Assembly (NCBI GenBank): GCA_016191245.1
Contig: JACPOY010000028.1
Location: 32,107-96,106, forward strand
Length of the DNA: 64,000 nt
Reading direction: 5' to 3'
Source of the DNA: Gammaproteobacteria bacterium
Lineage (GTDB): Bacteria; Pseudomonadota; Gammaproteobacteria; Berkiellales; Berkiellaceae
Below are positions 8,022 to 16,775 of this stretch, in pieces. Numbering within the stretch: position 1 is the stretch's first letter; each line of letters opens with the position of its first letter. The notes beneath the pieces were generated by a model. The model ran no database searches and was not told the DNA's origin. It saw only the letters and a program-made list of their open reading frames with translations. The translations under genes and the position numbers were made by a program.

Positions 8022-8690
8022 TTACACCCCAATCCAATTAACATGCTCACTTAAGGTGTAAACTGTTAAAACTATTTGAGCTTGTGGAAATTGTGTAATC
8101 TTAAATTCTAATGCTTCCCACCATAATGGATAAGGGAGGCTCTCGATTTTTTTCACATAATGCAGTAAATCTTGATATTCGCCTGTGAAGGACATTTTAA
8201 TAGCCTGACGGTATAATGACGGTGATTTATCATTATTTTCTTCACTTTCTTTAAGAAGCTTAGCCGGCGTTAAAGTTTCTATATTTACAAGAGTGAGCCC
8301 AGAGAAATCATTCAACATGCTTTCTAGTAAATAGGGGACTTTTTCTGGCGCAATGAGTTTATTTCGATATGCATCTAATTGCTTATTATGTTCTAATAAA
8401 ATTGCATTCAACTGTTGAAATTCTGCGCTAGTTTCCAGGGGGATTTGCTTTTTGACCCTTTGTTGCAAAATGAGGAGCTCATGATGTGTGCCTTCAAATT
8501 GTTGTTCTAAATTTGATAACTCTTCGCTTGAATCGGCGACCGTGTTGCTAAAGGGAGTAATATATAAATTAAACATAAATGACCAAATGAGAACAACACC
8601 TGTCACAAGCAATAGTACTCTCTCGCGTTGGCTGCGTGCATTCACATAATTCTTTAGCAAAGCCCAATAGTGGACTAATTTTTCTTGCAT
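8022..8690 (-). CDS. mshJ: MSHA assembly protein MshJ (PilO-like)
   Basis: 222 residues. A short cytoplasmic N-terminus is followed by one transmembrane helix (VLLLVTGVVLIWSFMFNLYI, about 25-44), a coiled-coil region and a periplasmic ferredoxin-like domain ending in the typical PilO/MshJ fold (YQDLLHYVKKIESLPYPLWWEALEFKI). It forms the inner-membrane alignment complex with the PilN-like and MshI proteins. Its start overlaps the stop of the upstream gene at 8690, and mshE follows with virtually no gap. Confidence 0.8.
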   Translation of the reverse strand: MQEKLVHYWALLKNYVNARSQRERVLLLVTGVVLIWSFMFNLYITPFSNTVADSSEELSNLEQQFEGTHHELLILQQRVKKQIPLETSAEFQQLNAILLEHNKQLDAYRNKLIAPEKVPYLLESMLNDFSGLTLVNIETLTPAKLLKESEENNDKSPSLYRQAIKMSFTGEYQDLLHYVKKIESLPYPLWWEALEFKITQFPQAQIVLTVYTLSEHVNWIGV

Positions 8691-9286
8691 TATTCAGCCT
8701 TCAAATTAAATTGCACCCATTTTGTATTTTGTTTCACCTGTTTAATCTGTAATTTTTGAAAAGACTTTCCTCTTAAGGGTTCGCTTTGCTTCCAAGATTG
8801 CACCATCTGAGGCACTAATTCAGGTTGTAATGCAAGACCATCAAAGACAATTTTATTTCCAGTGTTTTGCATATAAAAATAGGAAACATAGGTCCCTTTC
8901 ACATGATGAATGGCTAAGCCTTCTAAATAGGCAGACAAATGATACGTTTTTCTGCTTTCTTCTTTTTGCAGCAAATCAATTTCACGTTCTGTTTTGTCAA
9001 TTTTTTCTTGTATTTGTGCAAGCTCTTCTTTTAAAACTTGTGAATTTTTTTTGCTTTTTACATTTTTACTTAAGCTCACCAATTGCCCATTCACAGACTC
9101 TTGATTCACTTTCAGTTGATGAATTTTATTGATCTGGCTTACGCTTAACCATTTTTGCTGACTAGCAATAATAGCCAAAATAATAAATAAGAAGATCCAC
9201 ACTTGAAACAAGCGTGTAGCCGAAAGTAAAGGAACGAATTCTTCTTCCTTTTGATATAAATTTACATCTTGCTTTAAAATCATCAT
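8690..9286 (-). CDS. PilN-like MSHA alignment-complex protein (MshI2 type)
   Basis: 198 residues. The N-terminal QDVNLYQ is the conserved short motif by which PilN/MshI2-type proteins bind the actin-like PilM/MshI partner. A single transmembrane helix (about 27-44) and a long coiled-coil (about 50-105) follow, then a small periplasmic domain. Two adjacent ATGs (9286, 9283) are possible starts. It is translationally coupled to mshJ and follows mshI by a few bases. Confidence 0.75.
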   Translation of the reverse strand: MMILKQDVNLYQKEEEFVPLLSATRLFQVWIFLFIILAIIASQQKWLSVSQINKIHQLKVNQESVNGQLVSLSKNVKSKKNSQVLKEELAQIQEKIDKTEREIDLLQKEESRKTYHLSAYLEGLAIHHVKGTYVSYFYMQNTGNKIVFDGLALQPELVPQMVQSWKQSEPLRGKSFQKLQIKQVKQNTKWVQFNLKAE

Positions 9287-9289
9287 TTT

Positions 9290-10231
9290 TTAATATTCCA
9301 GTGCAGCACCAATGGCAAACGTGCTAATACCTTCCTTACTTTGTGTTAAATCTTCATTCAAATGTAAAAACTCCGAATAGTGAATTTCTCGAACTGGTAA
9401 ACCTAAAATATTACTTAAATTGGATAATAGATGCGGCCTTTTTTCACTCAAGGGCGTTAATACCAAACGAGAAATATTGGCATTTTGCAAATTACTTGCA
9501 CAATAATCAAAAGAACGCTGAATTTCTAATGATAAGTCCTGATACATTGAAATATGTTCCACAGTTTCTTCTTGAGGAAGAGATTTGAGGATATTTAATC
9601 CCAGATCTAAATCTCTCATCATATAAAGTGTTTTTTCTTTAAATAAAATTAAATGGCTTTTTTCTTCTTCAAGATGTAATAGCGCTTGCCCTTCTTCGGC
9701 ATTTTCAAGATGCATGGCAATATGTCGCAATGCACTTTGGTAGATATCAATTGATTTTACTTTTAAACCAGAGGCTGTTACCCAGGATATGGTTTCATCG
9801 ATTTTATTTTTTGTTGAGACAATGACATAAAGCATAGGTGCACTTTCACTATTTGCCTTTTGTGGTAATTCAATAAAATCAACAACGGCCTGCTCAATAG
9901 GAAAATCAATATACTCCGTTATCTGCCAACGAATAGCATCTTTCTTTTCTTCGTCTGGTACCTGTGGTCGCTCTATAAGAAATACTTGATAGTCCCGCTC
10001 TGGAAGTAAAACTTTGGCTGGCATTCCTTGTAAATTAAGTTGGGATACCTTGTCCTTTAAAAATTGCCTTTGTTGGGTATCATGGCCTTTGATATGTCCG
10101 TAGTGGTATAACTGAGACCCTTCATGACTATTTACTATATGGGCAAATGCCAACTCATCAGGAGAAAAACTAATGCCTATTTGTCCAGCATGATAAGTTG
10201 ATTTTGAGTTTCGAGTAAAAAATCCTGCCAC
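9290..10231 (-). CDS. mshI: MSHA biogenesis protein MshI (PilM-like)
   Basis: About 313 residues from a GTG at 10231, selected because GAGGG lies 4-5 nt upstream; a TTG at 10252 is the longer alternative. The protein has the actin-like PilM/GspL N-domain layout: a GISFSPDELAFAHI strand, VLLPERDYQVFLIERP, DAIRWQITEYIDFP (the conserved segment contacting the PilN peptide) and DIYQSALRHIA. It has no membrane segment, so it should be a cytoplasmic ring component. It is the first gene of the cluster, divergent from the L,D-transpeptidase. mshK, mshL (secretin), mshM and mshN are not found around it. Confidence 0.78.
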   Translation of the reverse strand: MAGFFTRNSKSTYHAGQIGISFSPDELAFAHIVNSHEGSQLYHYGHIKGHDTQQRQFLKDKVSQLNLQGMPAKVLLPERDYQVFLIERPQVPDEEKKDAIRWQITEYIDFPIEQAVVDFIELPQKANSESAPMLYVIVSTKNKIDETISWVTASGLKVKSIDIYQSALRHIAMHLENAEEGQALLHLEEEKSHLILFKEKTLYMMRDLDLGLNILKSLPQEETVEHISMYQDLSLEIQRSFDYCASNLQNANISRLVLTPLSEKRPHLLSNLSNILGLPVREIHYSEFLHLNEDLTQSKEGISTFAIGAALEY

Positions 10232-10432
10232 CGCACCCTCTACTGATTGCAAATTCAGAATAAGTTCTTTACAACAATGGGAGCTCCGTCTAATCTTCTA
10301 CCTCCCCATAAGATGAATTGTAGTAGCGTAACAAACTTATATCCAAATGACTTTAAGGTTTCGCGAAGGGGGCCGATAAATCCATGTGTCGGATACTGAA
10401 TTTCTACGAAAGCATATTGAAATAGGTGCGCC

Positions 10433-11368
10433 ATGAACAAACAACCCAAAACGACGATCAAATGGATGTCCTTCGTCGTCAGCAGCATGCTATGGATTGG
10501 CACCTTGGCTCCGCAAACCAGTTTTGGTTTAACTTTTGTGATACCTCACAACGGTAATATTATTGGTAATATTCAATACACCAGCGCGCAATATGGAGAC
10601 TCTCTCTCCACTATTGGACGACGTTATGATATGGGTGGCTATGAGATGGTCGAAGCCAATCCAGGGGTAAACTACTTAGAACCCAACCGAGGAACCAGAA
10701 TTGTTGTTCCTTCACGCTTTGTACTTCCTGATACGCCACGCAAGGGTATTGTGATTAATCTTTCTGAAATGCGCTTGTATTACTATCATCCAGATGGCGT
10801 ACATGTTTCGACTTACCCAGTTGGTGTAGGCCAAGAAGGATGGAACACTCCTTTAGGTACAACCACTGTTACACGTAAGCGTGAACATCCAACTTGGGTG
10901 GTGCCAGATTCTATTCTTGCCAATCACGAAGCTCACGGCCAACCTATTGAAAAGGTTTGGCCTGCAGGTCCCAATAATCCATTGGGAGATTATGCAATGA
11001 ATACAGGATTTAAAAGTATTGTGATTCATGGCAGTCCTTATCCAAAAGGGGTGGGCGTTAGAAGTAGCCATGGTTGCATCAGAATGTTGAATGAGGATGT
11101 CGAACAGTTATTTAAAATGGTGCAAGTGGGCACGCCTGTTAACATTATCCATCAACCCACTAAAATTGGTCGCTTGGATAATAAGTTGTATTTAGAAGCA
11201 CACGTGCCTTTATCAAATGCTGAATACTACGCTGGTAATGTGCAAAGCGCTGGACAACTCATTCATAAAGTTGTTAATGGCGCTAAATACAGTGTGGAAT
11301 GGCGAGAAATTGAAAAATTACAAAATCGTGCCAATGGTTACCCACAGCCTATCGGCTCTATTAATTAA
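10433..11368 (+). CDS. L,D-transpeptidase (YkuD/ErfK family)
   Basis: 311 residues with a signal peptide (about 1-32), a LysM-like segment (SAQYGDSLSTIGRRYDMGGYEM... RGTRIVVPSRF, about 47-95) and the YkuD catalytic domain (about 103-240) with IHGS at 198-201 and SHGCIRM at 212-218. Cys215 is the predicted nucleophile, forming the acyl-enzyme with the tetrapeptide stem. The family makes 3-3 peptidoglycan cross-links or attaches lipoproteins to peptidoglycan in the periplasm. The substrate cannot be told from sequence. A good intrinsic terminator follows. Confidence 0.88.
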   Translation: MNKQPKTTIKWMSFVVSSMLWIGTLAPQTSFGLTFVIPHNGNIIGNIQYTSAQYGDSLSTIGRRYDMGGYEMVEANPGVNYLEPNRGTRIVVPSRFVLPDTPRKGIVINLSEMRLYYYHPDGVHVSTYPVGVGQEGWNTPLGTTTVTRKREHPTWVVPDSILANHEAHGQPIEKVWPAGPNNPLGDYAMNTGFKSIVIHGSPYPKGVGVRSSHGCIRMLNEDVEQLFKMVQVGTPVNIIHQPTKIGRLDNKLYLEAHVPLSNAEYYAGNVQSAGQLIHKVVNGAKYSVEWREIEKLQNRANGYPQPIGSIN

Positions 11369-11389
11369 ATTTTAGAACTTTTTTGTAGG

Positions 11390-11418
11390 GGCGGACCTTT
11401 GTGTCCGCCTTTTCTTTT
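11390..11418 (+). terminator. Intrinsic terminator after the L,D-transpeptidase
   Basis: GGCGGAC (11390-11396), a 6-nt loop, GTCCGCC (11403-11409), then TTTTCTTTT. A perfect 7-bp GC-rich stem with a T tract. The trmL start at 11435 lies just beyond, so trmL must rely on read-through or a promoter within this stretch. Confidence 0.75.
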
Positions 11419-11434
11419 GTACGGGATTATTATC

Positions 11435-11896
11435 GTGTTCCATATCATCCTCTTTCAACCTGAAATTCCACCCAATACGGGCAACATCATCCGTTTATGC
11501 GCAAATACAGGCAGTTCCCTGCATTTAATTGAACCCTTGGGTTTTGTTTTAGAAGATAAACAATTAAAACGTGCAGGCCTGGATTATCACTCACTTGCAA
11601 AGGTGACTATTCATCCCGATTTGACTAGTTGTTTGCAACAATTTAACGCAAGCCGACTTTTTGCACTTAGCGCAAAAGGAACAACACTTTATACCACGCC
11701 CACATTTAAGGCAGGAGATGCTTTTTTATTTGGACCAGAAACCCGAGGTTTAGGATCTGAAATTTTAAAACATTTCTCGCCTAGCAATATTTTACGTCTA
11801 CCTCAATTGACTATCGATAGAAGTTTAAATCTCGCCAATACGGCAGCCATTATGTGTTATGAAGCTTGGAGACAATTATCGTTTTCGACTACGTAA
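11435..11896 (+). CDS. trmL: tRNA (cytidine/uridine(34)-2'-O)-methyltransferase TrmL
   Basis: 154 residues from the GTG at 11435 (FHIILFQPEIPPNTGNIIRL), normal length for TrmL (E. coli 157). It is a SPOUT-fold enzyme: motif 1 PEIPPNTGNIIRLCANTG, motif 2 FLFGPETRGLG and motif 3 LRLPQLTIDRSLNLANTAAI, which form the trefoil-knot SAM site. It 2'-O-methylates the wobble nucleotide of tRNA-Leu isoacceptors. It overlaps the convergent gpsA gene by 8 bp. In E. coli trmL (yibK) also lies beside the cysE/gpsA/secB block, so synteny agrees. The longer frame from 11399 would begin inside the terminator and is rejected. Confidence 0.92.
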   Translation: MFHIILFQPEIPPNTGNIIRLCANTGSSLHLIEPLGFVLEDKQLKRAGLDYHSLAKVTIHPDLTSCLQQFNASRLFALSAKGTTLYTTPTFKAGDAFLFGPETRGLGSEILKHFSPSNILRLPQLTIDRSLNLANTAAIMCYEAWRQLSFSTT

Positions 11897-12908
11897 ACGA
11901 TTCATTCTTAGGAGAACGAGTGAGTAAATTTTGCACAGCTTGTTGCGGAGTTAAAGATTCATAGATAACGGCATATACTTGTTGACAAATTGGCATTTCA
12001 ACTTGGTGTTTTGCAGCCAAGGCCAACACTTGCTTCGCATTTTTCTTACCTTCAACCACTTGACCAATAGTTGATTCTGCTTCCAATATCGTTTTACCTT
12101 CGCCTAAAGCAAGCCCAAAGCGACGATTACGTGATTGATTATCAGTGCATGTGAGCACCATATCGCCAACACCAGAAAGCCCCATTAAAGTAGTTATGTG
12201 CGCACCCATCTTTATCGCTAATCGACACAACTCTGCAAGGCCTCTTGTGATTAAAGCTGCACGGGCATTGGCGCCAAAACCCAATCCATCTGACATGCCT
12301 ACAGCAATGGCTAGCACATTCTTAATCGTTCCACCCAATTGTACGCCAATAAGATCTTCGGATAGGTAAACTCGGAAAACTTCACTATGAAAGGCATTCA
12401 CCATCTGTTCGCCAAAAGCTTGAGATTCCGTTGCAATAGAAACTGCTGTCGGCAGGCCTTTTGCTACCTCAAAAGCAAAGCTTGGCCCTGATAACACGCC
12501 AAGAGGATGATGAGGGCAATGTTGTTTACAGATCTCATGTAATAATTCACCTTGTTGCGACAAGCCTTTGGTGCCCCATAATATACCCATTTTGGGTTTT
12601 AAATATGGTTTGATGGTCGTAATGATATCCAAAAAAGCTTCACTCGGAACCATCACAAAAACCGTGGCATCTTCGCCTGATTGCAAAAATGCTTGCGCTA
12701 TATCATGTTGAATGACGATAGAAGAAGGTAAAGAAATACCGGGTAAGTAACGTTCATTTTCTTTTTTATTTTGTAAATTTTGTGCGGCATTTTGGTCATG
12801 CGTCCAAAGAACAACGGAGTGATGTTGTCTGGCCAGATAGATAGCAAGCGCAGAGCCCCAAGAGCCTGCGCCCAATATCAGAAAATGTTCTCGCGATGAA
12901 GATGTCAT
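11889..12908 (-). CDS. gpsA: Glycerol-3-phosphate dehydrogenase [NAD(P)+]
   Basis: 339 residues from the ATG at 12908. Rossmann motif GAGSWGSALA near the N-terminus, KGL and GPSFA segments, the catalytic Lys region (VQLGGTIKNVLAIAVGM) and the substrate site LSGVGDMVLTCTDNQSRNRRFG. It reduces dihydroxyacetone phosphate to sn-glycerol-3-phosphate for phospholipid synthesis in the cytoplasm. It follows secB by 16 bp on the same strand, the order seen in E. coli (secB-gpsA). Confidence 0.96.
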   Translation of the reverse strand: MTSSSREHFLILGAGSWGSALAIYLARQHHSVVLWTHDQNAAQNLQNKKENERYLPGISLPSSIVIQHDIAQAFLQSGEDATVFVMVPSEAFLDIITTIKPYLKPKMGILWGTKGLSQQGELLHEICKQHCPHHPLGVLSGPSFAFEVAKGLPTAVSIATESQAFGEQMVNAFHSEVFRVYLSEDLIGVQLGGTIKNVLAIAVGMSDGLGFGANARAALITRGLAELCRLAIKMGAHITTLMGLSGVGDMVLTCTDNQSRNRRFGLALGEGKTILEAESTIGQVVEGKKNAKQVLALAAKHQVEMPICQQVYAVIYESLTPQQAVQNLLTRSPKNESFT

Positions 12909-12924
12909 TTTCAAACTAAAGACT

Positions 12925-13398
12925 TTATTGTTTTTCAGACTTTTTTTGCTGCTCTAAATGTTGCAAATAAAGCGCATCAAAGTTAACCGGTGCTAACAAT
13001 AATTGAGGGAAACCACCACGAATAACGATATCGGAAATGGTTTCTCTTGCATAAGGATATAAAATATTTGGGCACATACTTCCTAATGCATGAGATAACT
13101 GATCTTGAGGAAACCCTTTTAATGTAAAGATACCTGCTTGGTGTACTTCCACTAAGAAAGCAACTTTATCACCCATTTTAACAGTCACTGTTAAATGCAA
13201 AATAACTTCGTAAATGGTATCTTCTAAACGATTGGTTTTGGTTTGGAGATCAACATTAACTTCTGGTTTCCATTCTTCTCTGAAAATTTCAGGTGCATGT
13301 GGTGTTTCAAAAGAAACATCTTTAACATAAATGCGTTGAATTGTGAAAACAGGTCCTTCAGTACGAGCTTTATCTTCTGCTGCCATTTTTATATCCAT
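12925..13398 (-). CDS. secB: Protein-export chaperone SecB
   Basis: 157 residues, normal for Sec[20 protein letters not shown] and the downstream [31 protein letters not shown] segment are family signatures. SecB is a cytoplasmic homotetramer that keeps preproteins unfolded and delivers them to SecA. An ATG five codons in (13386) is also possible. It lies between the rhodanese gene and gpsA; grxC, present here in E. coli, is missing. Confidence 0.95.
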   Translation of the reverse strand: MDIKMAAEDKARTEGPVFTIQRIYVKDVSFETPHAPEIFREEWKPEVNVDLQTKTNRLEDTIYEVILHLTVTVKMGDKVAFLVEVHQAGIFTLKGFPQDQLSHALGSMCPNILYPYARETISDIVIRGGFPQLLLAPVNFDALYLQHLEQQKKSEKQ

Positions 13399-13428
13399 CC
13401 ATTAAGTTAAGAATTGATAAGTCATTCA

Positions 13429-13854
13429 TTATTTTTTATCAACAGGAAGTCCTGCACCACGCCATGCTTCCATCCCACCAGCGAGGAAGTATAGTTGTGT
13501 GAAACCATTGTTTTTTAACACCTGCGCTGCTTTGGGAGAATCCTGACCCAGGTGGCAAACCAAAATCACTGGTTTAGCTTTATATTTATTTAACAATTGA
13601 AGACTATTTGTCATTGATTCTTTTGGTACACTCAGTGCACCTAAAATGTGACCCAAATCAAAGCGTTCTTGGGTTCGAATATCAATGACTACCCCATTTT
13701 GGTGATTGAGAATATCTACTAACTGCTGCGGACTCACTCCCGGCACACCAAAAGATCGATGTCGCCATTCATTTAACAGTATTAAAAGGACAATTGCCAC
13801 AAAAGCAACTGCTAACATCCAATGCTCAGTAAGAAATGTAATATAAGGGTCCAT
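13429..13854 (-). CDS. yibN: Membrane-anchored rhodanese-like protein (YibN type)
   Basis: 141 residues with one N-terminal transmembrane helix (WMLAVAFVAIVLLILLNEW, about 12-30). A single rhodanese domain follows (about 42-138), with VIDIRTQERFDLGHILGA and an active-site loop beginning at Cys in VCHLGQDSPKA. A cytoplasmic sulfurtransferase-like domain tethered to the inner membrane fits YibN. It heads the yibN-secB-gpsA group and is divergent from gpmI, the arrangement found in enterics. The loop is VCHLGQDS rather than the classical CRxGxR, so sulfur-transfer chemistry is plausible but not certain. Confidence 0.85.
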   Translation of the reverse strand: MDPYITFLTEHWMLAVAFVAIVLLILLNEWRHRSFGVPGVSPQQLVDILNHQNGVVIDIRTQERFDLGHILGALSVPKESMTNSLQLLNKYKAKPVILVCHLGQDSPKAAQVLKNNGFTQLYFLAGGMEAWRGAGLPVDKK

Positions 13855-13922
13855 CTGACCAATAACCTTTATTTAATAACTCAAAGCCCAGCATTATACA
13901 CACAATCAAGTTAACTAGCGAC

Positions 13923-13952
13923 TTGAAACCCTACTTTAGCAAGCCCTAAAAT
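13923..13952 (+). promoter_or_regulatory. Candidate sigma-70 promoter of gpmI-envC-ctpA
   Basis: TTGAAA (13923-13928), an 18-nt spacer, TAAAAT (13947-13952). It lies in the divergent region between yibN and gpmI. Using it would place the transcript start near 13959, which excludes the upstream in-frame ATG at 13951 as the gpmI start. Confidence 0.45.
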
Positions 13953-13992
13953 GGGGGGTTATAAAATTAGATATAAATATAAGTACACAATC

Positions 13993-15525
13993 ATGACATC
14001 ATCTAAACCAGTTGTTCTACTCATTTTGGACGGTTGGGGCCATCAACCTAACGGCAAAGGAAATGCCATCTCCAAAGCAGTTACCCCTACTTGGGATGCA
14101 CTTATCAAAAATTGTCCATCGACACTCATTTCAGGATGCGGTGAAGATGTAGGCTTACCCGAAGGACAAATGGGAAACTCCGAAGTTGGCCATCTTACGA
14201 TGGGAGCAGGAAGGGTTATCTATCAAGAACTTACTCTGATTAACAAATCGATACGTGAAGAAAGTTTTTATCGTAACACGACCTTAATCAACGCCTTTGA
14301 ACAAGCAAAAAAATTAAATAAATCTGTTCATATCATGGGATTATTATCTCCAGGTGGCGTTCATAGTCATGAAGATCATATTTTTGCCTGTTTAAGAATG
14401 GCTGCGCAAAATCATGTCTCTAATGTCTATGTGCATGCTTTTTTAGACGGACGCGACACCCCCCCACAAAGTGCAAAGCACTCTTTGGAAAAATTAGATA
14501 GCGTTCTCAAGGAAACCAACAGTAAATTAGCAACCGTTTGCGGACGCTATTATGCTATGGACAGAGATAAACGACATGAACGCACGCAATTGGCTTTCAA
14601 TGCCATTGTTTTTGGGAAATCACCTTTTCATGCCACCTCAGGTATTTTGGCATTGGAACAATCCTATGCTCGCAACGAGTTTGACGAGTTTGTTAAACCA
14701 ACAATTATCGATCATCAAACTCCTATTACTATCAATGATGGCGATATTGTCATTTACATGAACTTTCGTGCAGATAGAGCGCGTGCTTTGTCCAATGCTT
14801 TGACTCAAGAAAATTATGAAGGCTTTGATAGAGGTCATTATCCTATCATCTCTGAATTAGTGACTCTTACCGAATATGAAAAAAGCCTCAAGGCAAACGT
14901 TGTTTTTCCAACCAAAGCACATGTAAATGTGTTAGGAGAATATTTACAAAATTTACATTTAACTCAACTACATCTTGCTGAAACCGAAAAATATGCTCAT
15001 GTCACTTTTTTCTTTAATGGTGGTATTGAAAAACCCTATCAAGGTGAAGAACGCATTCTCATCCCTTCACCCAAAGTTGCCACCTATGATTTACAACCAC
15101 AAATGAGTGCTTTTGAATTAACAGATGTTCTCGTTGAAAATATTTTGCAACAAAAATTTGATTTTATAGTATGTAATTATGCAAATGCTGATATGGTAGG
15201 ACATACGGGTAATTTTGATGCCACCGTCAAAGCAATTGAAACACTAGATCAATGCTTAGGAAAAGTTGTTGCCGCTTTAGAAAAAGTAGGTGCTTGCGCT
15301 CTGATTACTTCTGATCATGGTAATGCCGAATGTATGCTAGATGAACAAAACAATCAAGCTCATACGGCTCATACAATGTCATTAGTCCCGCTTGTGTATG
15401 TCGGGAAGCAGCCCTTTACCTTTAACGATACAAAAGGAACGCTTTCTGACATTGCGCCAACGATATTAAAATTAATGGATTTAAAGCAACCTCAAGAAAT
15501 GACTGGACATTCTTTAATGTCATAG
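13993..15525 (+). CDS. gpmI: 2,3-bisphosphoglycerate-independent phosphoglycerate mutase
   Basis: 510 residues from the ATG at 13993 (MTSSKPVVLLILDGWG). The ATG at 13951 adds an implausible basic extension and overlaps the promoter. Alkaline-phosphatase-like motifs: the first metal Asp in LILDGWG, the Ser nucleophile loop GNSEVGHLTMGAGR, HAFLDGRDTPP, YYAMDRDKR, NYANADMVGHTG and TSDHGNAE with Mn ligands. It interconverts 3- and 2-phosphoglycerate in glycolysis and gluconeogenesis. It is followed 17 bp later by envC, as in E. coli. Confidence 0.97.
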   Translation: MTSSKPVVLLILDGWGHQPNGKGNAISKAVTPTWDALIKNCPSTLISGCGEDVGLPEGQMGNSEVGHLTMGAGRVIYQELTLINKSIREESFYRNTTLINAFEQAKKLNKSVHIMGLLSPGGVHSHEDHIFACLRMAAQNHVSNVYVHAFLDGRDTPPQSAKHSLEKLDSVLKETNSKLATVCGRYYAMDRDKRHERTQLAFNAIVFGKSPFHATSGILALEQSYARNEFDEFVKPTIIDHQTPITINDGDIVIYMNFRADRARALSNALTQENYEGFDRGHYPIISELVTLTEYEKSLKANVVFPTKAHVNVLGEYLQNLHLTQLHLAETEKYAHVTFFFNGGIEKPYQGEERILIPSPKVATYDLQPQMSAFELTDVLVENILQQKFDFIVCNYANADMVGHTGNFDATVKAIETLDQCLGKVVAALEKVGACALITSDHGNAECMLDEQNNQAHTAHTMSLVPLVYVGKQPFTFNDTKGTLSDIAPTILKLMDLKQPQEMTGHSLMS

Positions 15526-15542
15526 CATATGGAGTGTGTAAA

Positions 15543-16700
15543 ATGATTTGCAAAAAGCGCCTTTTTATTTTGCTGATACTTGTTATCTCATTGCAAGCAT
15601 CAGCAAAGTCAAGCAAAGATAACGACCCAGCAAAAGTTAAAAAGGCGCTTCAGGGGGTACAAACTCAGATTCAGCAACTTGAAAAGACCGTCTATCATAG
15701 TAAAAAAGAAGAAAAAAGTTTAAATAAACAACTGGCAGCTATCGATAAAGAAATTGGTGAAAGTGCTGAAAATTTACAGCTACTTCAATCGAAAATGGCA
15801 CAGCACACACAATCTGTGCAAAGATTACAAGAAGAAGAAAAACAATTACAGCATTCTACATTAGGACAACAAGAGGCATTAAAAGAATTATTACAAGCAA
15901 CCTTTCAACATTATCGCACAGAAAAACTCCAACTATTATTAGAACAACATGATTGGTCTTCGCTTGCAAGAATGAATCAATATTATCAATTCTTTTATAC
16001 AGCCAGAGCTGCTCAAATTAATACTTTGCAAGATCATTTAAAAAACGTGCAATTATTAAAAGAAAAAATTGCTCTAGAACAAAAACAAGTTTTAACTCTC
16101 ACAGATCTTCTAAAATCTAATCAAAAATCTTTATTAGAAACAAAAGAAAAAAGAAAGCTTATTCTTGCATCATTATCCAATAAACTTTCTACCGTTGAAG
16201 AACAACTGTCTGAATTGCAAAAGCAAGAACAACATCTTGAACAACTATTTAAAACCTTACAAAAAAAGCTCTCCACCACACCAACTTACATTGAGCCAGC
16301 TCAAGATTTTGTCAAAATGAAAAATCGACTTATATTGCCAGTTGAAGAAACAGGTGCCAAATTAGCGCAATTACCACATGTAAAAACAAAAAACGCTAAG
16401 AAAACCTACATTCATGCATCAACAGGTACACCCGTCAATGCCATCTTTGGTGGTAAAGTTGTTTTTGCAGAATGGTTACGAGGACTTGGATTACTGATCA
16501 TTATTGATCATGGTAACGGTTATATGAGCTTATACGGCAATAATCAAAAGCTGTATAAGGGTCTAGGTGAATTTGTAAATCAAGGAGAAATGATAGCACG
16601 AGTGGGACAAAGCGGCGGACATGCAGAACCCGGTTTATACTTTGAAATAAGAAAAGACGGAGAGGCACTTGATCCTACCCCCTGGTTTAAACAGGGATAG
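15543..16700 (+). CDS. envC: Murein hydrolase activator EnvC
   Basis: 385 residues from the ATG at 15543, with GGAG about 10 nt upstream. A signal peptide is followed by long coiled coils (about 30-250) and a C-terminal LytM/M23 fold. The zinc ligands of an active M23 peptidase are incomplete, for example IDHGNGYMSLYGNNQ and PGLYFEIRKDGEALDPTPWF, as in E. coli EnvC. Such degenerate domains activate the amidases AmiA/AmiB at the septum. The coiled coil binds FtsEX. The gene is in the conserved gpmI-envC-ctpA order. Confidence 0.9.
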   Translation: MICKKRLFILLILVISLQASAKSSKDNDPAKVKKALQGVQTQIQQLEKTVYHSKKEEKSLNKQLAAIDKEIGESAENLQLLQSKMAQHTQSVQRLQEEEKQLQHSTLGQQEALKELLQATFQHYRTEKLQLLLEQHDWSSLARMNQYYQFFYTARAAQINTLQDHLKNVQLLKEKIALEQKQVLTLTDLLKSNQKSLLETKEKRKLILASLSNKLSTVEEQLSELQKQEQHLEQLFKTLQKKLSTTPTYIEPAQDFVKMKNRLILPVEETGAKLAQLPHVKTKNAKKTYIHASTGTPVNAIFGGKVVFAEWLRGLGLLIIIDHGNGYMSLYGNNQKLYKGLGEFVNQGEMIARVGQSGGHAEPGLYFEIRKDGEALDPTPWFKQG

Positions 16701-16775
16701 GTTTAGTTTCTCTTCCAACTTTCTATTTTAAAGGGTGGGCAAGGGTGCTCGCCTGTAAATATACAAGGATAGTGT

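Noticed and set aside
10232..10432. c-di-GMP (GEMM) riboswitch upstream of the msh cluster
   Set aside because: The conserved GEMM segments are not seen in the divergent spacer; MshE itself could supply c-di-GMP control.
10255..10503. 82-residue minus-strand ORF between mshI and the L,D-transpeptidase
   Set aside because: It overlaps the start of the L,D-transpeptidase gene and ends just before mshI. It has no ribosome site of note and no recognisable motif; the divergent spacer better explains the sequence.
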